A stretch of DNA of 64,000 nucleotides from Asticcacaulis sp. AC466. Its GTDB lineage: Bacteria > Pseudomonadota > Alphaproteobacteria > Caulobacterales > Caulobacteraceae. Location: the NCBI RefSeq assembly GCF_000495815.1, contig NZ_AWGE01000007.1:186001-250000 (forward strand), written 5' to 3'. Position 1 is the first letter of the stretch. The number at the start of each line of letters is the position of its first letter. Below, in pieces: positions 18,701-25,412 of this stretch. The position numbers were made by a program, and so were the translations under genes. The notes below the pieces were generated by a model. The model was not told where the DNA came from, did not search any database, and saw only the letters and a program-made list of their open reading frames with translations.

Positions 18701-18719
18701 TATCAAACGACACAGTCAC
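15702..18719 (-). CDS. flaEY: FlaEY-like flagellar protein with beta-propeller repeats
   Basis: 1005 residues. The N-terminal part (about 60-160) and C-terminal 90 residues are helical and flagellin/hook-associated-like (YLRYGDPQD; QYMTDQIANYQAALNRLTGG). The middle carries repeats with D-x-x-V-x-x-Y-D-x-x-G-x-x-x-W/F and G-S-V-Y-V-x-G patterns, resembling SBBP-type beta-propeller blades (about 370-760). A second flagellin-like D2/D3 stretch with GTSVRTGDQFYLVDSKTG follows. It is Thr/Ser/Gly-rich and Cys-free, as expected of an exported flagellar protein. C. crescentus FlaEY is a large protein encoded at a flagellin locus and needed for normal filaments. I base the name on size, position and these features, not on alignment. 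Confidence 0.62.
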   Translation of the reverse strand: MTVSFDTSLLVNYYNAKAGIPAQTDSSGSSTGTGTTGSTKTNSPTGQADAPRAPWAGSSGMLSESDLVTKVLGGQRFINSSAVTSNVVNASPDYNKLFTLYQGLSALEGLATKAQDSKTSALALAAIQRRFTAGMEEVRGYISDTSYDHMALSPGTLTNELKSTVGTARTDTLYTAPAIHSGSATSPVKAFEGDVKFSMSVKKVGTTAPFTVNIDLSDMGTQTRSMSNVVSYINGKLKEQGLQTQFKVNRTPAVPTTTTVNGKTVTLSAGQDSFGLQIKGVTTEAVTMSAPATADSVYVVQTTGDPTITTTKKNADGTSTKTNGVSSQLIKFQTDQSSTTDQPDDPISKVGAKYWVDGEAGQTALPNSVANINDNGTSPDTLANALQTAAGPDGSVYVLANVNNTTDDQTIKGRQDVALIKYDSAGKIVFTRTLGASDSASGLALAVSADGKVAVTGSVTGALDIGVTKTTTYGTGTNTATSTSTTTTSLTGANNTTSDSFVTVYDASGVEQWTQRRGSSGADEATSVTFGDDGSVYVGGRTQGLMQGASGQANGGWDGYVMGFTASGTHKFTIQTGTAQTDTVSQVATDGNTLYVAGVEGGQATLKSYTMGSQVVDKTTTNAQGVTTTTQVTQYSANQTAARNLGGIGGGSISGISVYNGQVYLGGSSGSADLLGGGSNAATSYSGGYDAFALHVDKDLTVTSGDRVAFYGGAGTEKDAKVQFSDGKAWISGQTTGDIAGTTKMNSKDAYLARLNIDSGQVEYQTRYAGTNGTVAPNAIAISKNSSSVLDRLGLPLGKVETTDSKLIIAGTSVRTGDQFYLVDSKTGVKKAVTIDANETMASLAKKINRASGYKLTANVTKVLGKQLDQLDIKPSNKSSEMQIVAGPAGKDALAGLGLDPGLVSNKAGQTMDASSSNYLTSQKAIGLDFDTSINLNSAAGITKALAALKTTMKNVQKAYTYLRYGDPQDSTSTKAGKTGGTVPQYMTDQIANYQAALNRLTGGG

Positions 18720-18830
18720 AGCGACACTCGGTTAAAGGGTTAAAAGACGCATTACCATTACTATGCGGCAACAATCCTTAAGAAGCGTAAACTTTTATTG
18801 GCAAATGCCGTCACACCTAGGACCCTAAAA

Positions 18831-18852
18831 CGAAAAAAGCGGGCCGGAGCCC
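18831..18852 (-). terminator. Intrinsic terminator of flagellin gene
   Basis: A 6-bp GC stem (18837-18842 with 18847-18852) with tetraloop CGGA is followed on the - strand by six T (18831-18836). It lies 24 bases past the flagellin stop. Confidence 0.88.
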
Positions 18853-18875
18853 GCCTTCCCACTAGGTTCCGCCCC

Positions 18876-19712
18876 TTACTTGAATAGGGACAAAATCTGC
18901 TGCGGTGACTGGTTGGCGATAGACAAGGCTTGCGTCCCGAGTTGCTGCTGAACCTGCAAGGCCTGGAGACGTGAGCTTTCCTTTGCCATGTCGGCGTCGA
19001 CCAGATTGCCAATGCCGCCGGTAATCGAGTCTTGAAGTTTCGAAACAAAGCTCAGATGACCTTGAATTTGCTTGGCCTGTGACCCAAGCGCCCCCAGATT
19101 GGCGTTGAGGTTATTGATAGAGCTATCAAGTTGGGCCAAAAGCAAACCGGCGCCCGTCGCCGTCGTCAAGGTCGAGTTAGCGGACAGAGTAATAATAGGG
19201 CCGCCGAGCGAAATCGTACGAACGCTAAGCGTGATCACCGAGTTGGCGTCTGCGTTTGCAATAAATTGAATTGCGTTCGGCAGTGAACCGTTGATGATGT
19301 TTGAGCCGTTGAAAGTCGCATTTTCAACGACGTGCGAAATCTGGCCGAGAATAGCCTTATAGTCGCTGGATAGAGCCATCCGAGACGTCGTATCGATGGA
19401 CGTATCCATGGCGCCAACGACTTTTTCACGCAACTGATTGAGCAGGTCCGACACCGACTCGCCAGCTGCCAGCGACACGTCGGCAATGGACGAAGCTCGG
19501 TTGAGACTGTCGGTCACCGCTTTCAAACCACCCAGGTCAGCGCGCTGCCCTTGTGCAATAGCGTAGACGGAGGCATTGTCCTTCGCGGAAGACACGGCCA
19601 ATCCAGTACTTATCTTTTGCTGAGCGTCCTCCAACCCCTTGTTGGTCGCGTTTAAATTCTGTAGCGCTATCATCGCGGATGAGTTCGTATGAACACTCAC
19701 CGTCATGGCCAT
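18876..19712 (-). CDS. Flagellin (copy 1, most divergent of three)
   Basis: 278 residues, a short flagellin with only the conserved D0/D1 helices and a reduced centre. N-terminus [18 protein letters not shown], then QQKISTGLAVSSAKDNASVYAIAQ. C-terminus [43 protein letters not shown]. Exported by the flagellar type III system. It is less similar to the other two copies than they are to each other. Serines and threonines in the 150-200 region are candidate glycosylation sites. The start at 19712 is preceded by GAAGGT. I see no GG-N10-GC promoter upstream, unlike its two neighbours. Confidence 0.95.
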   Translation of the reverse strand: MAMTVSVHTNSSAMIALQNLNATNKGLEDAQQKISTGLAVSSAKDNASVYAIAQGQRADLGGLKAVTDSLNRASSIADVSLAAGESVSDLLNQLREKVVGAMDTSIDTTSRMALSSDYKAILGQISHVVENATFNGSNIINGSLPNAIQFIANADANSVITLSVRTISLGGPIITLSANSTLTTATGAGLLLAQLDSSINNLNANLGALGSQAKQIQGHLSFVSKLQDSITGGIGNLVDADMAKESSRLQALQVQQQLGTQALSIANQSPQQILSLFK

Positions 19713-19849
19713 ATACCTTCTATAAATTGCCGACTCAGCAAAGTCTTAACAAATATGGTAAGCAAAAGGTTAATGGACGCAAACGACTTTTACCGCGCAT
19801 TCATGAATGCACGGTGGATAATAACGAATTCAGACATTAACCCTTGCGG

Positions 19850-20197
19850 TTAAACCTCTGTTTTAATGACCGAACCGGCTGTGTAGCTCGACGACTTTCG
19901 CAAGGCCACAAGCTCATTCCGCGGCATTTCACGAACCACCTCACCCGTATTGCGATCTATAGCTTTGTAGACCCACTCCCCGGTCTTGGGATCCTTTTCG
20001 ACCGTCAGACGCAATTGGTAGGCCGGGGTCGATTGGTCATTCCCCTGCCCTTTGGTCAGATCCGCCCCGGTATCGTTTTTGGACTGACTTGACGCACTGC
20101 TCCCCGCGACTTCCTTTGGCACATCTGGAACGGGCTTTATCTGGGATAAGTCGGGGTTGATATTCGGAAAGCTTAAAACGTTATTTATCATCTCCAT
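19850..20197 (-). CDS. flaG: FlaG-family flagellar protein
   Basis: 115 residues. The N-terminal half is polar and disordered. The C-terminal domain (about 58-115) has YQLRLTVEKDPKTGEWVYKAIDRNTGEVVREMPRNE, the FlaG signature of D-x-x-T-G-E-V-[IV]-R-x-[IM]-P. FlaG proteins influence filament length in several genera; the mechanism is unclear. It lies between two flagellin genes, in the same direction. A terminator-like hairpin (20250-20284) separates it from the upstream flagellin, so it depends on read-through or its own promoter. Confidence 0.85.
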   Translation of the reverse strand: MEMINNVLSFPNINPDLSQIKPVPDVPKEVAGSSASSQSKNDTGADLTKGQGNDQSTPAYQLRLTVEKDPKTGEWVYKAIDRNTGEVVREMPRNELVALRKSSSYTAGSVIKTEV

Positions 20198-20249
20198 GTC
20201 ACGTCCGCCGCCGAAGCACCGAAACGCCCTCCGATAAATAGGAATTTAG

Positions 20250-20285
20250 AAAAGAGTGGAGGACGGACGCGAAGTCCGCCCTCCA
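20250..20285 (-). terminator. Terminator of flagellin copy 2
   Basis: Arms 20258-20268 and 20274-20284 pair over 11 bases with one A/C mismatch and a 5-base loop. A short T-run follows on the - strand (20251-20254). It starts 8 bases past the flagellin stop. Confidence 0.75.
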
Positions 20286-20291
20286 TCCGGA

Positions 20292-21125
20292 TTAGCGGAA
20301 CAAGCTCAGAACCGTCGAGGACGATTGGTTCGCGATGGACAGAGCCTGAATGCCGAGCTGTTGCTTGGTTTGCAACGCTTGCAGTTTGGCGCTTTCCTTA
20401 GCCAGGTCAGCATCGACCAGGTTGCCGATACCGGCAGTGATCGAATCCTGCAACTTGCCAACAAAGGTGGAATGGTTATCCACAGCCTTCGAAGACGTAC
20501 CAAGTTTCGCCAGAGCTGCCGACACGTTGTTGATAGACGTGTCGATAGTGGTCAGGAGAGTGCTGGCCGACGTGGCTGTCGAGAACGAGGAAGCCGTGCC
20601 GAGCGTAACAATTGACCCGCCGAGTGACAGGTTTTGCGCAGCAACAGTAAGCTTGCCTGAGCCATCAGCATTAGCCAGGGCCGTGATCGCCGTCTTGCTA
20701 CCGTTCAACAGGTTGATACCGTTGAAGGAAGAGTTGGCGATAGTCTTGGTGATTTGGTCGCGGATCGAATTGAAGTCATTCTTCAGAGCGTTGCGGCTCG
20801 TGGTATCCAGCGAGGTGTCGGAAGCGGCCAGAGCCTTATCCTTCAGCTGGCTCAGCATGTCCGAAATGGACGTGCCGGCAGAAGACGCAACGTCGATGAC
20901 TGAAGACGTACGGGACAGCGAGTCCTTAACGGCATTCAGCGAAGAGACAGTAGCGCGTTGACTTTGGGCGATAGCGAAAGTTGCGCCATCGTCCTTGGCA
21001 CTGCCGACCTTAAGGCCGGTCGAAATGCGTTGCTGCGTTGTTTGCAGATCGTTTTGGGTAACATTCAGGTTCTGCAGGGCAATCATGGCCCCGAAGTTCG
21101 TATTGACGCTTGACATCTTAGACAT
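20292..21125 (-). CDS. Flagellin (copy 2)
   Basis: 277 residues with conserved D0/D1 helices: [44 protein letters not shown] at the N-terminus, and [24 protein letters not shown] to the end SLFR at the C-terminus. Very similar to copy 3. The variable centre (about 150-200) is Ser/Thr/Ala-rich and a plausible target of the FlmG-like enzymes nearby. Driven by a sigma-54 type promoter at 21190-21204, with three 20-bp repeats further upstream. As in relatives, translation or stability is probably set by FlbT and FlaF. Confidence 0.97.
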   Translation of the reverse strand: MSKMSSVNTNFGAMIALQNLNVTQNDLQTTQQRISTGLKVGSAKDDGATFAIAQSQRATVSSLNAVKDSLSRTSSVIDVASSAGTSISDMLSQLKDKALAASDTSLDTTSRNALKNDFNSIRDQITKTIANSSFNGINLLNGSKTAITALANADGSGKLTVAAQNLSLGGSIVTLGTASSFSTATSASTLLTTIDTSINNVSAALAKLGTSSKAVDNHSTFVGKLQDSITAGIGNLVDADLAKESAKLQALQTKQQLGIQALSIANQSSSTVLSLFR

Positions 21126-21189
21126 CCTTTATTCTAGGGATTCCGGTGACATTTTGTCGACCGGCGGCATTTTGCCTGAGTTGAAGACT

Positions 21190-21204
21190 GCAAGAAGAAG
21201 GCCA
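21190..21204 (-). promoter_or_regulatory. Sigma-54 (-24/-12) promoter of flagellin copy 2
   Basis: On the - strand the sequence reads TGGCCT-N5-TTGC with exactly 10 bases between GG and GC, matching the RpoN consensus TGGCAC-N5-TTGC. It lies 65 bases from the start codon. Late flagellin genes in C. crescentus are RpoN/FlbD-dependent. Confidence 0.82.
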
Positions 21205-21275
21205 AAAAATCGAAGGCTAAGAAATTCAACTAAGAAATTGAATAATTTGATATTATACTTACATTAACCCTATTA

Positions 21276-21334
21276 CTGCCGGGTATTTTTTGCCCAGTTG
21301 CGGCAATTTTTGCCGATAGAGGCAGTTTTTACCC
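21276..21334. repeat. Three imperfect 20-bp direct repeats, candidate FlbD enhancer
   Basis: Units at 21276-21295, 21296-21315 and 21316-21334 share a core of GCGGCAATTTTTGCC type. They are spaced about two helical turns apart and lie 70-130 bases upstream of the sigma-54 promoter of flagellin copy 2. The GCGGCAATTTT core recurs at 22459-22469 upstream of the other sigma-54 flagellin promoter. That placement suits binding sites of an RpoN activator such as FlbD. Confidence 0.6.
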
Positions 21335-21378
21335 ACGCCCCTTCGCTCCCAATATCCCGCCAGGGACAAAGGAAGGGG

Positions 21379-21409
21379 AGCCGGGATGGACGACGAATCC
21401 ATCCCGGCT
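21379..21409 (-). terminator. Terminator of flagellin copy 3
   Basis: A perfect 12-bp stem (21379-21390 with 21398-21409) with a 7-base loop lies 6 bases past the flagellin stop. The T-run after it on the - strand is weak and interrupted by C. Confidence 0.7.
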
Positions 21410-21415
21410 AAGGTG

Positions 21416-22246
21416 TTACTTGAACAGGCTGAGTACCTGCTGCGGCGACTGATTGGCGATGGACAGCGATTGAATCCCCAGTTGTTGCTTTGTTTGCAAC
21501 GCCTGAAGCTTGGCACTTTCCTTAGCCAGATCAGCATCCACGAGGTTGCCGATACCTGCCGTGATCGAGTCCTGTAACTTCCCAATGAACTCGGAGTGGG
21601 CCGCAACAGACTTCGACGACGTACCCAATTTGGCCAAGGCGGCCGATACGTTGTTGATGGACGTATCGATCGTGGTCAAAAGGGCATTGGCCGAAGTCGC
21701 CGTCGCAAAGCCGGAGGTTGTCCCTAGTGTAATGACCCCACCACCCAGGCTTAGGTTCTGGGACGAGATGGTCAGACGAGACGTACCGTCGGCATTGGCC
21801 AGGGCTTCCAGACCCGGAATGGAACCGTTCAGCAGGTTGATACCGTTGAAGCTGGCATTCTGCATTGTCTTGGTGAGTTGGTCACGCAAGGCTTTGAAGT
21901 CCGTATTCAACGCGGTCCTGCTGGTGGTGTCCAGGGAGGTGTCCGAAGCCGCGAGCGCTTTCTCCTTCATTTGGGTGAGCATATCCGAGATGCTGGTCCC
22001 CGCCGACATGGCGACATCAATCGATGAGGTCGCCCTGTTGAGAGAGTCCTTTACAGCATTCAATGATGACACGGTGGAACGCTGGCTTTGAGCGATCGCG
22101 AAAGTGGCACCATCATCTTTTGCCGTGGCCACCTTCAAACCGGTGCTGATCCGGTTTTGAGTCGCCTGCAAGCTCGAACTGGTCATGTTAAGGTTCTGCA
22201 GCGCAATCATTGCGCCAACATTGGTGTTCACCGAAGCGTTCAACAT
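21416..22246 (-). CDS. Flagellin (copy 3)
   Basis: 276 residues. N-terminus [18 protein letters not shown] and [26 protein letters not shown]-terminus [24 protein letters not shown] ending SLFK. Nearly the same length as copy 2 and highly similar outside residues 150-185, so the two come from a recent duplication or are kept similar by gene conversion. It has its own sigma-54 promoter (22321-22335) and terminator (21379-21409), so it is monocistronic. Exported through the flagellar type III apparatus and built into the filament. Confidence 0.97.
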   Translation of the reverse strand: MLNASVNTNVGAMIALQNLNMTSSSLQATQNRISTGLKVATAKDDGATFAIAQSQRSTVSSLNAVKDSLNRATSSIDVAMSAGTSISDMLTQMKEKALAASDTSLDTTSRTALNTDFKALRDQLTKTMQNASFNGINLLNGSIPGLEALANADGTSRLTISSQNLSLGGGVITLGTTSGFATATSANALLTTIDTSINNVSAALAKLGTSSKSVAAHSEFIGKLQDSITAGIGNLVDADLAKESAKLQALQTKQQLGIQSLSIANQSPQQVLSLFK

Positions 22247-22320
22247 CGGATTTCCTTTCCATTCTGGTCGGGGGAGAAAACGGCTTTTGCCGCACAGCTA
22301 TTTTAGCTGAGTGTGACAAA

Positions 22321-22335
22321 GCAATGCCGATGCCA
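22321..22335 (-). promoter_or_regulatory. Sigma-54 (-24/-12) promoter of flagellin copy 3
   Basis: The - strand reads TGGCAT-N5-TTGC with GG-N10-GC spacing, close to the RpoN consensus. It is 75 bases upstream of the start codon, leaving a 5' leader of about 60 bases that could be the site of FlbT action. Confidence 0.85.
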
Positions 22336-22457
22336 CGCCAAGGACCTTCCGGAAATAATATATATAATTGATTTTATTATACATTTTACAATTGCCGCAG
22401 CAAGAATCGATCCGCAGTCTTCGCGCGCCCGGCAAAAGGTTCCGCGACTTCCCGCCG

Positions 22458-22476
22458 AGCGGCAATTTTAACCGCC
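22458..22476. promoter_or_regulatory. Candidate activator site upstream of flagellin copy 3
   Basis: GCGGCAATTTT at 22459-22469 matches the core of the repeat unit at 21299-21310. A related CCCGGCAAAAGG lies nearby at about 22428-22439. It sits about 125 bases upstream of the sigma-54 promoter, as enhancer sites do. Confidence 0.45.
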
Positions 22477-22503
22477 CGTTCACCATGTTTATGGCGCGAG
22501 CAA

Positions 22504-22534
22504 TAAAAAACCCGGCATCTTCCGATACCGGGTC
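22504..22534 (-). terminator. Terminator of the flbT-flaF operon
   Basis: An imperfect stem with ACCCGG/CCGGGT outer arms and ATC/GAT inner arms around a TTCC loop is followed on the - strand by a run of T (22505-22510). It lies 24 bases past the flaF stop. Confidence 0.85.
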
Positions 22535-22557
22535 TTGACCTTATAGCCTCCGTGCGA

Positions 22558-22953
22558 TCACCCGTAGGACTGGCGAACTGCTTCTCCGGTCCCTTCGGCA
22601 TCCCCCTGGGGCACCAGGCCCTGCATGATTATGCGGTTTACATCTATCAGCGGTCCTATCTCTTCCTGATTACGCATAACCAACGAAGAGTGCTTACTTA
22701 CCCAGATCGAAAGGGAAATGATATTTGCGCGCACCTGTTCCGGCAATCCATTTGTGGACAAGGCGCAGTCGGCCCCCAACATCGACCAGAGACGCCGATT
22801 CCAATCGAGGGCATCCATCCGTTCACGAATCTGGCTACGCTCGAGCTTTTCTGCTTCCATGAGTGCCCGCGTCACCTGTCCGAACAGGCGATATTCTGTT
22901 TGACGCGGGTTTTCGGCACGCTGAGCAATCGTCTGATACGCCTTAAGCGACAT
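22558..22953 (-). CDS. flaF: Flagellar regulator FlaF
   Basis: 131 residues from the ATG at 22953, which opens the family-typical [24 protein letters not shown]. The rest is helical with WNRRLWSML and NISL-like segments and ends in a short tail. In C. crescentus FlaF is needed for flagellin secretion and opposes FlbT, acting as a flagellin-specific export/assembly factor. The start overlaps the end of flbT by 11 bases, so the pair is translationally coupled. A longer upstream start is possible but would extend further into flbT. Confidence 0.92.
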   Translation of the reverse strand: MSLKAYQTIAQRAENPRQTEYRLFGQVTRALMEAEKLERSQIRERMDALDWNRRLWSMLGADCALSTNGLPEQVRANIISLSIWVSKHSSLVMRNQEEIGPLIDVNRIIMQGLVPQGDAEGTGEAVRQSYG

Positions 22954-23338
22954 TTCCCAATCTTTCGTCTTCGTATTCAATAAGCCTGCGGCAACTCATC
23001 AGCGCCTTGTAGTATTCGCGCGCCATCAGGCTTTTCGAAACGCTTACGCACTCGGCCAAAATGGCGGGATTAGAAATGACCCCCATGAACTCCGACATCC
23101 GACGCAGGAATTCATCGTAGTATTTATCGGCGCCGCTTTCGTCGAGATACATCATCATGACGGGGAAATAGACATGGCGCGCCGGAGAAGATACCTCTTC
23201 TTCCTGCATGATATCTTTTTCACGCAGCACCGAAGCCTTGTTTTGCAGAACCAATGAACAGCGGCGGTCGCCATTTTGAACGACAGCGCCATTGAGCACA
23301 AACTTCTCACCAGGCTTCAAAGACAGTTTTAACGGCAT
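22943..23338 (-). CDS. flbT: Flagellin translational regulator FlbT
   Basis: 131 residues from the ATG at 23338 ([26 protein letters not shown], the family opening). It continues with [14 protein letters not shown] and [15 protein letters not shown]. In C. crescentus FlbT binds the 5' leader of flagellin mRNA and destabilises it until hook assembly is complete. It is the first gene of flbT-flaF, divergent from the FlmG-like glycosyltransferase. Together with FlaF it couples flagellin synthesis to assembly. Confidence 0.93.
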   Translation of the reverse strand: MPLKLSLKPGEKFVLNGAVVQNGDRRCSLVLQNKASVLREKDIMQEEEVSSPARHVYFPVMMMYLDESGADKYYDEFLRRMSEFMGVISNPAILAECVSVSKSLMAREYYKALMSCRRLIEYEDERLGNVA

Positions 23339-23468
23339 TGTTCTTCCTTCGGGTCTGCAGGAACGCACAAACCCGTGAAGGGTCTATAGCGCATCTCGAG
23401 TTAACAGCAGGTTTCTGTAGTATAGGCACCGGGGTTTTGACGCTCCCGAAAGCGTCGGACCGCCCGCC

Positions 23469-23495
23469 ACTCCCTTAGCGCTTTAGGGAGTTTTT
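23469..23495 (+). terminator. Terminator-like hairpin in the leader of the first FlmG-like gene
   Basis: Arms ACTCCCT (23469-23475) and AGGGAGT (23485-23491) close a 9-base loop, followed by a T-run to 23495. It reads on the + strand although no + strand gene lies upstream, so it would act within the leader of the gene starting at 23547. A second hairpin (GACGCT/AGCGTC, about 23436-23456) precedes it. Confidence 0.55.
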
Positions 23496-23546
23496 AAGCG
23501 AATCTCTATTTACACAATGCCACGTCAGTGCCCTTGGAGCTAGTAC

Positions 23547-25412
23547 ATGTCGCTTAAGCTGAGACAGCCGAAAAAACCGGGCGGGACGCCGCGTGGCCCC
23601 ATCGCGGTGACGTCGGCCGATAGCGTGCCCCACGCTCTGGCGATCAAGGCACCCGCTTCGCAGACCGCAGTCTTTGTCCCCGCCCAAAATTACAATCCGG
23701 CGGCTCAAATCCTCGGTGACGCCGGGTCCAGCGAAGCGCTAAGAAATCTGCTCGACGCCACTGAACACATAAAACGCACGGACACGCTGAAACTGCTTCG
23801 CCAGGCGCTTGAGCAATTCAAATCGGGCGACTGGGCAGGCGGCGGCGACACAGCGCTCAAGGCGCTCCATGTCGACGAAAAAAGCGGGGAAGCCTGGCAT
23901 ATTCTAGCGGTGTCGCGCGATAAATGTAACGACTTCGCCGGGGCCATCACCTGCTATGAAACCGCGCTGCGTATCCAGCCGGAAAACCCGATCATTGCCA
24001 ATGACCTGGGGCGCCTGGCCTATAAGATGGGGCTTTATGAGCTTTCCGAGAAATTCTTCCAGTTTTTCCTCGACAAAAACCCTGGCCACGTCGAAGCCAT
24101 TAACAACATGGCCAGTTCTCTGCGAGAGCTGAACCGCCTGGACGACGCCATAGACCTGTTACGCAACGCCATCGGCGAAAACCCGACAGACGCCCAGTTG
24201 TGGAATGCCCTGGGCACTGTGGTCAACGCTCAAGGCGACATGGCCAATTCGATCATCTTCTATGAAGAGGCTCTTCGCCACGACCCGATTCACGTTCATG
24301 CCCGTTACAATCTTGGCAATGCAAAAGGGGTATTGGGGCGTACCGAAGAGGCGCTGGCGGATCTCAAAACCGCCCTCCCCCTGTTCCTCGACCCGATGCA
24401 CGTCCATACCTGTCGCCTGAGCATCGCCTTTTGCTACCTCGTTATGGGGCAGCTTGAGGAAGGCTGGAAATGGTATGAGTCGCGCGGCAAGGACGAAACC
24501 TCAGAAAAAATCAACTACCTGATACCTAAGCCCCACTGGACGCCCGACATGCCTTTGGCAGGCAAGCGCGTGTTCGTCTCCGCCGAACAGGGCCTGGGTG
24601 ATGAAATTCTGTTCGCCAATGTGATGGACGATCTTCTGCGCGAAATCGGGCCAGACGGACACCTGACGATCGGGGTTGAACCCCGCCTCGTCCCGTTGTT
24701 TGAAAAAGGTTTCCCCACCGCCAAAATTGTCCGCCACCACACGACGAAGCATCAGAACCTGCCGGTTCGCCTCTTCCCGGACATTACCGATTGGGAGGCC
24801 TATGATTGCTGGGCCATTATGGGTGATTTCCTCAGCCGCTATCGCAAAACCGTCGCTGATTTCCCGTCCCCCTATGCCTTCTTCAAACCCGATCCAGCCC
24901 GTATCGCCTACTGGAAGTCGGTCCTCGCCGAATTGAACGACAAGCCTAAAATCGGCATTCTGTGGAAATCCCTGATCAGGCATTCCCGCCGGGACCGATA
25001 TTATTCGCCGTTCCAACAGTGGGAGGATATCCTGCGGCTGGACGGCGTCCAGATCATCAACCTGCAATATGGCGACACCTCGGAAGAGTTGGTTTGGGCG
25101 GCGGCCAATGGCGTCAATATCTGGACCCCACCAGGCATCGATCTTAAAAACGATCTCGACGAATTGTCCGCCCTATGCGTGGCGCTGGATTGCCTCCTGG
25201 GCCCAGCCAATGCCACGAGCAATATCGCCGGCGCTGCTGGTGCCACGGTATGGATGATTACACCCGAGAATTCGTGGACCAGCCTGGGTACGGATTACAT
25301 GCCCTGGTATCCGTCAACCCGGGTGTTCTTCTCTGAGTCCCTTATCGACTGGAGCCCGGTCATGGGCCGCGTCAAAGCCGCCCTGATTGAGACATTTATT
25401 CATGAGTCCTGA
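23547..25412 (+). CDS. flmG: FlmG-like TPR flagellin glycosyltransferase, copy 1
   Basis: 621 residues. An N-terminal 60-residue lead is followed by TPR helices (about 75-310; e.g. ALRIQPENPIIANDLGRLAYKMG, NPGHVEAINNMASSL). Then comes a GT-B-like glycosyltransferase domain (about 330-615) with EQGLGDEILFANV, PKIGILWKS and a C-terminal GPANATSNIAGAAGATVW nucleotide-sugar loop. C. crescentus FlmG has this modular plan: TPRs bind flagellin and the C-terminal domain attaches pseudaminic acid. The context (flagellins, flaF, flbT) supports that role. Soluble, cytoplasmic. The ribosome binding site TTGGAG precedes 23547. The stop overlaps the next gene by 11 bases. Confidence 0.85.
   Translation: MSLKLRQPKKPGGTPRGPIAVTSADSVPHALAIKAPASQTAVFVPAQNYNPAAQILGDAGSSEALRNLLDATEHIKRTDTLKLLRQALEQFKSGDWAGGGDTALKALHVDEKSGEAWHILAVSRDKCNDFAGAITCYETALRIQPENPIIANDLGRLAYKMGLYELSEKFFQFFLDKNPGHVEAINNMASSLRELNRLDDAIDLLRNAIGENPTDAQLWNALGTVVNAQGDMANSIIFYEEALRHDPIHVHARYNLGNAKGVLGRTEEALADLKTALPLFLDPMHVHTCRLSIAFCYLVMGQLEEGWKWYESRGKDETSEKINYLIPKPHWTPDMPLAGKRVFVSAEQGLGDEILFANVMDDLLREIGPDGHLTIGVEPRLVPLFEKGFPTAKIVRHHTTKHQNLPVRLFPDITDWEAYDCWAIMGDFLSRYRKTVADFPSPYAFFKPDPARIAYWKSVLAELNDKPKIGILWKSLIRHSRRDRYYSPFQQWEDILRLDGVQIINLQYGDTSEELVWAAANGVNIWTPPGIDLKNDLDELSALCVALDCLLGPANATSNIAGAAGATVWMITPENSWTSLGTDYMPWYPSTRVFFSESLIDWSPVMGRVKAALIETFIHES

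Noticed and set aside
18720-23546. CtrA boxes (TTAA-N7-TTAA) in the flagellar locus
   Set aside because: TTAA pairs occur, for example near 18730, but none has the 7-base spacing.
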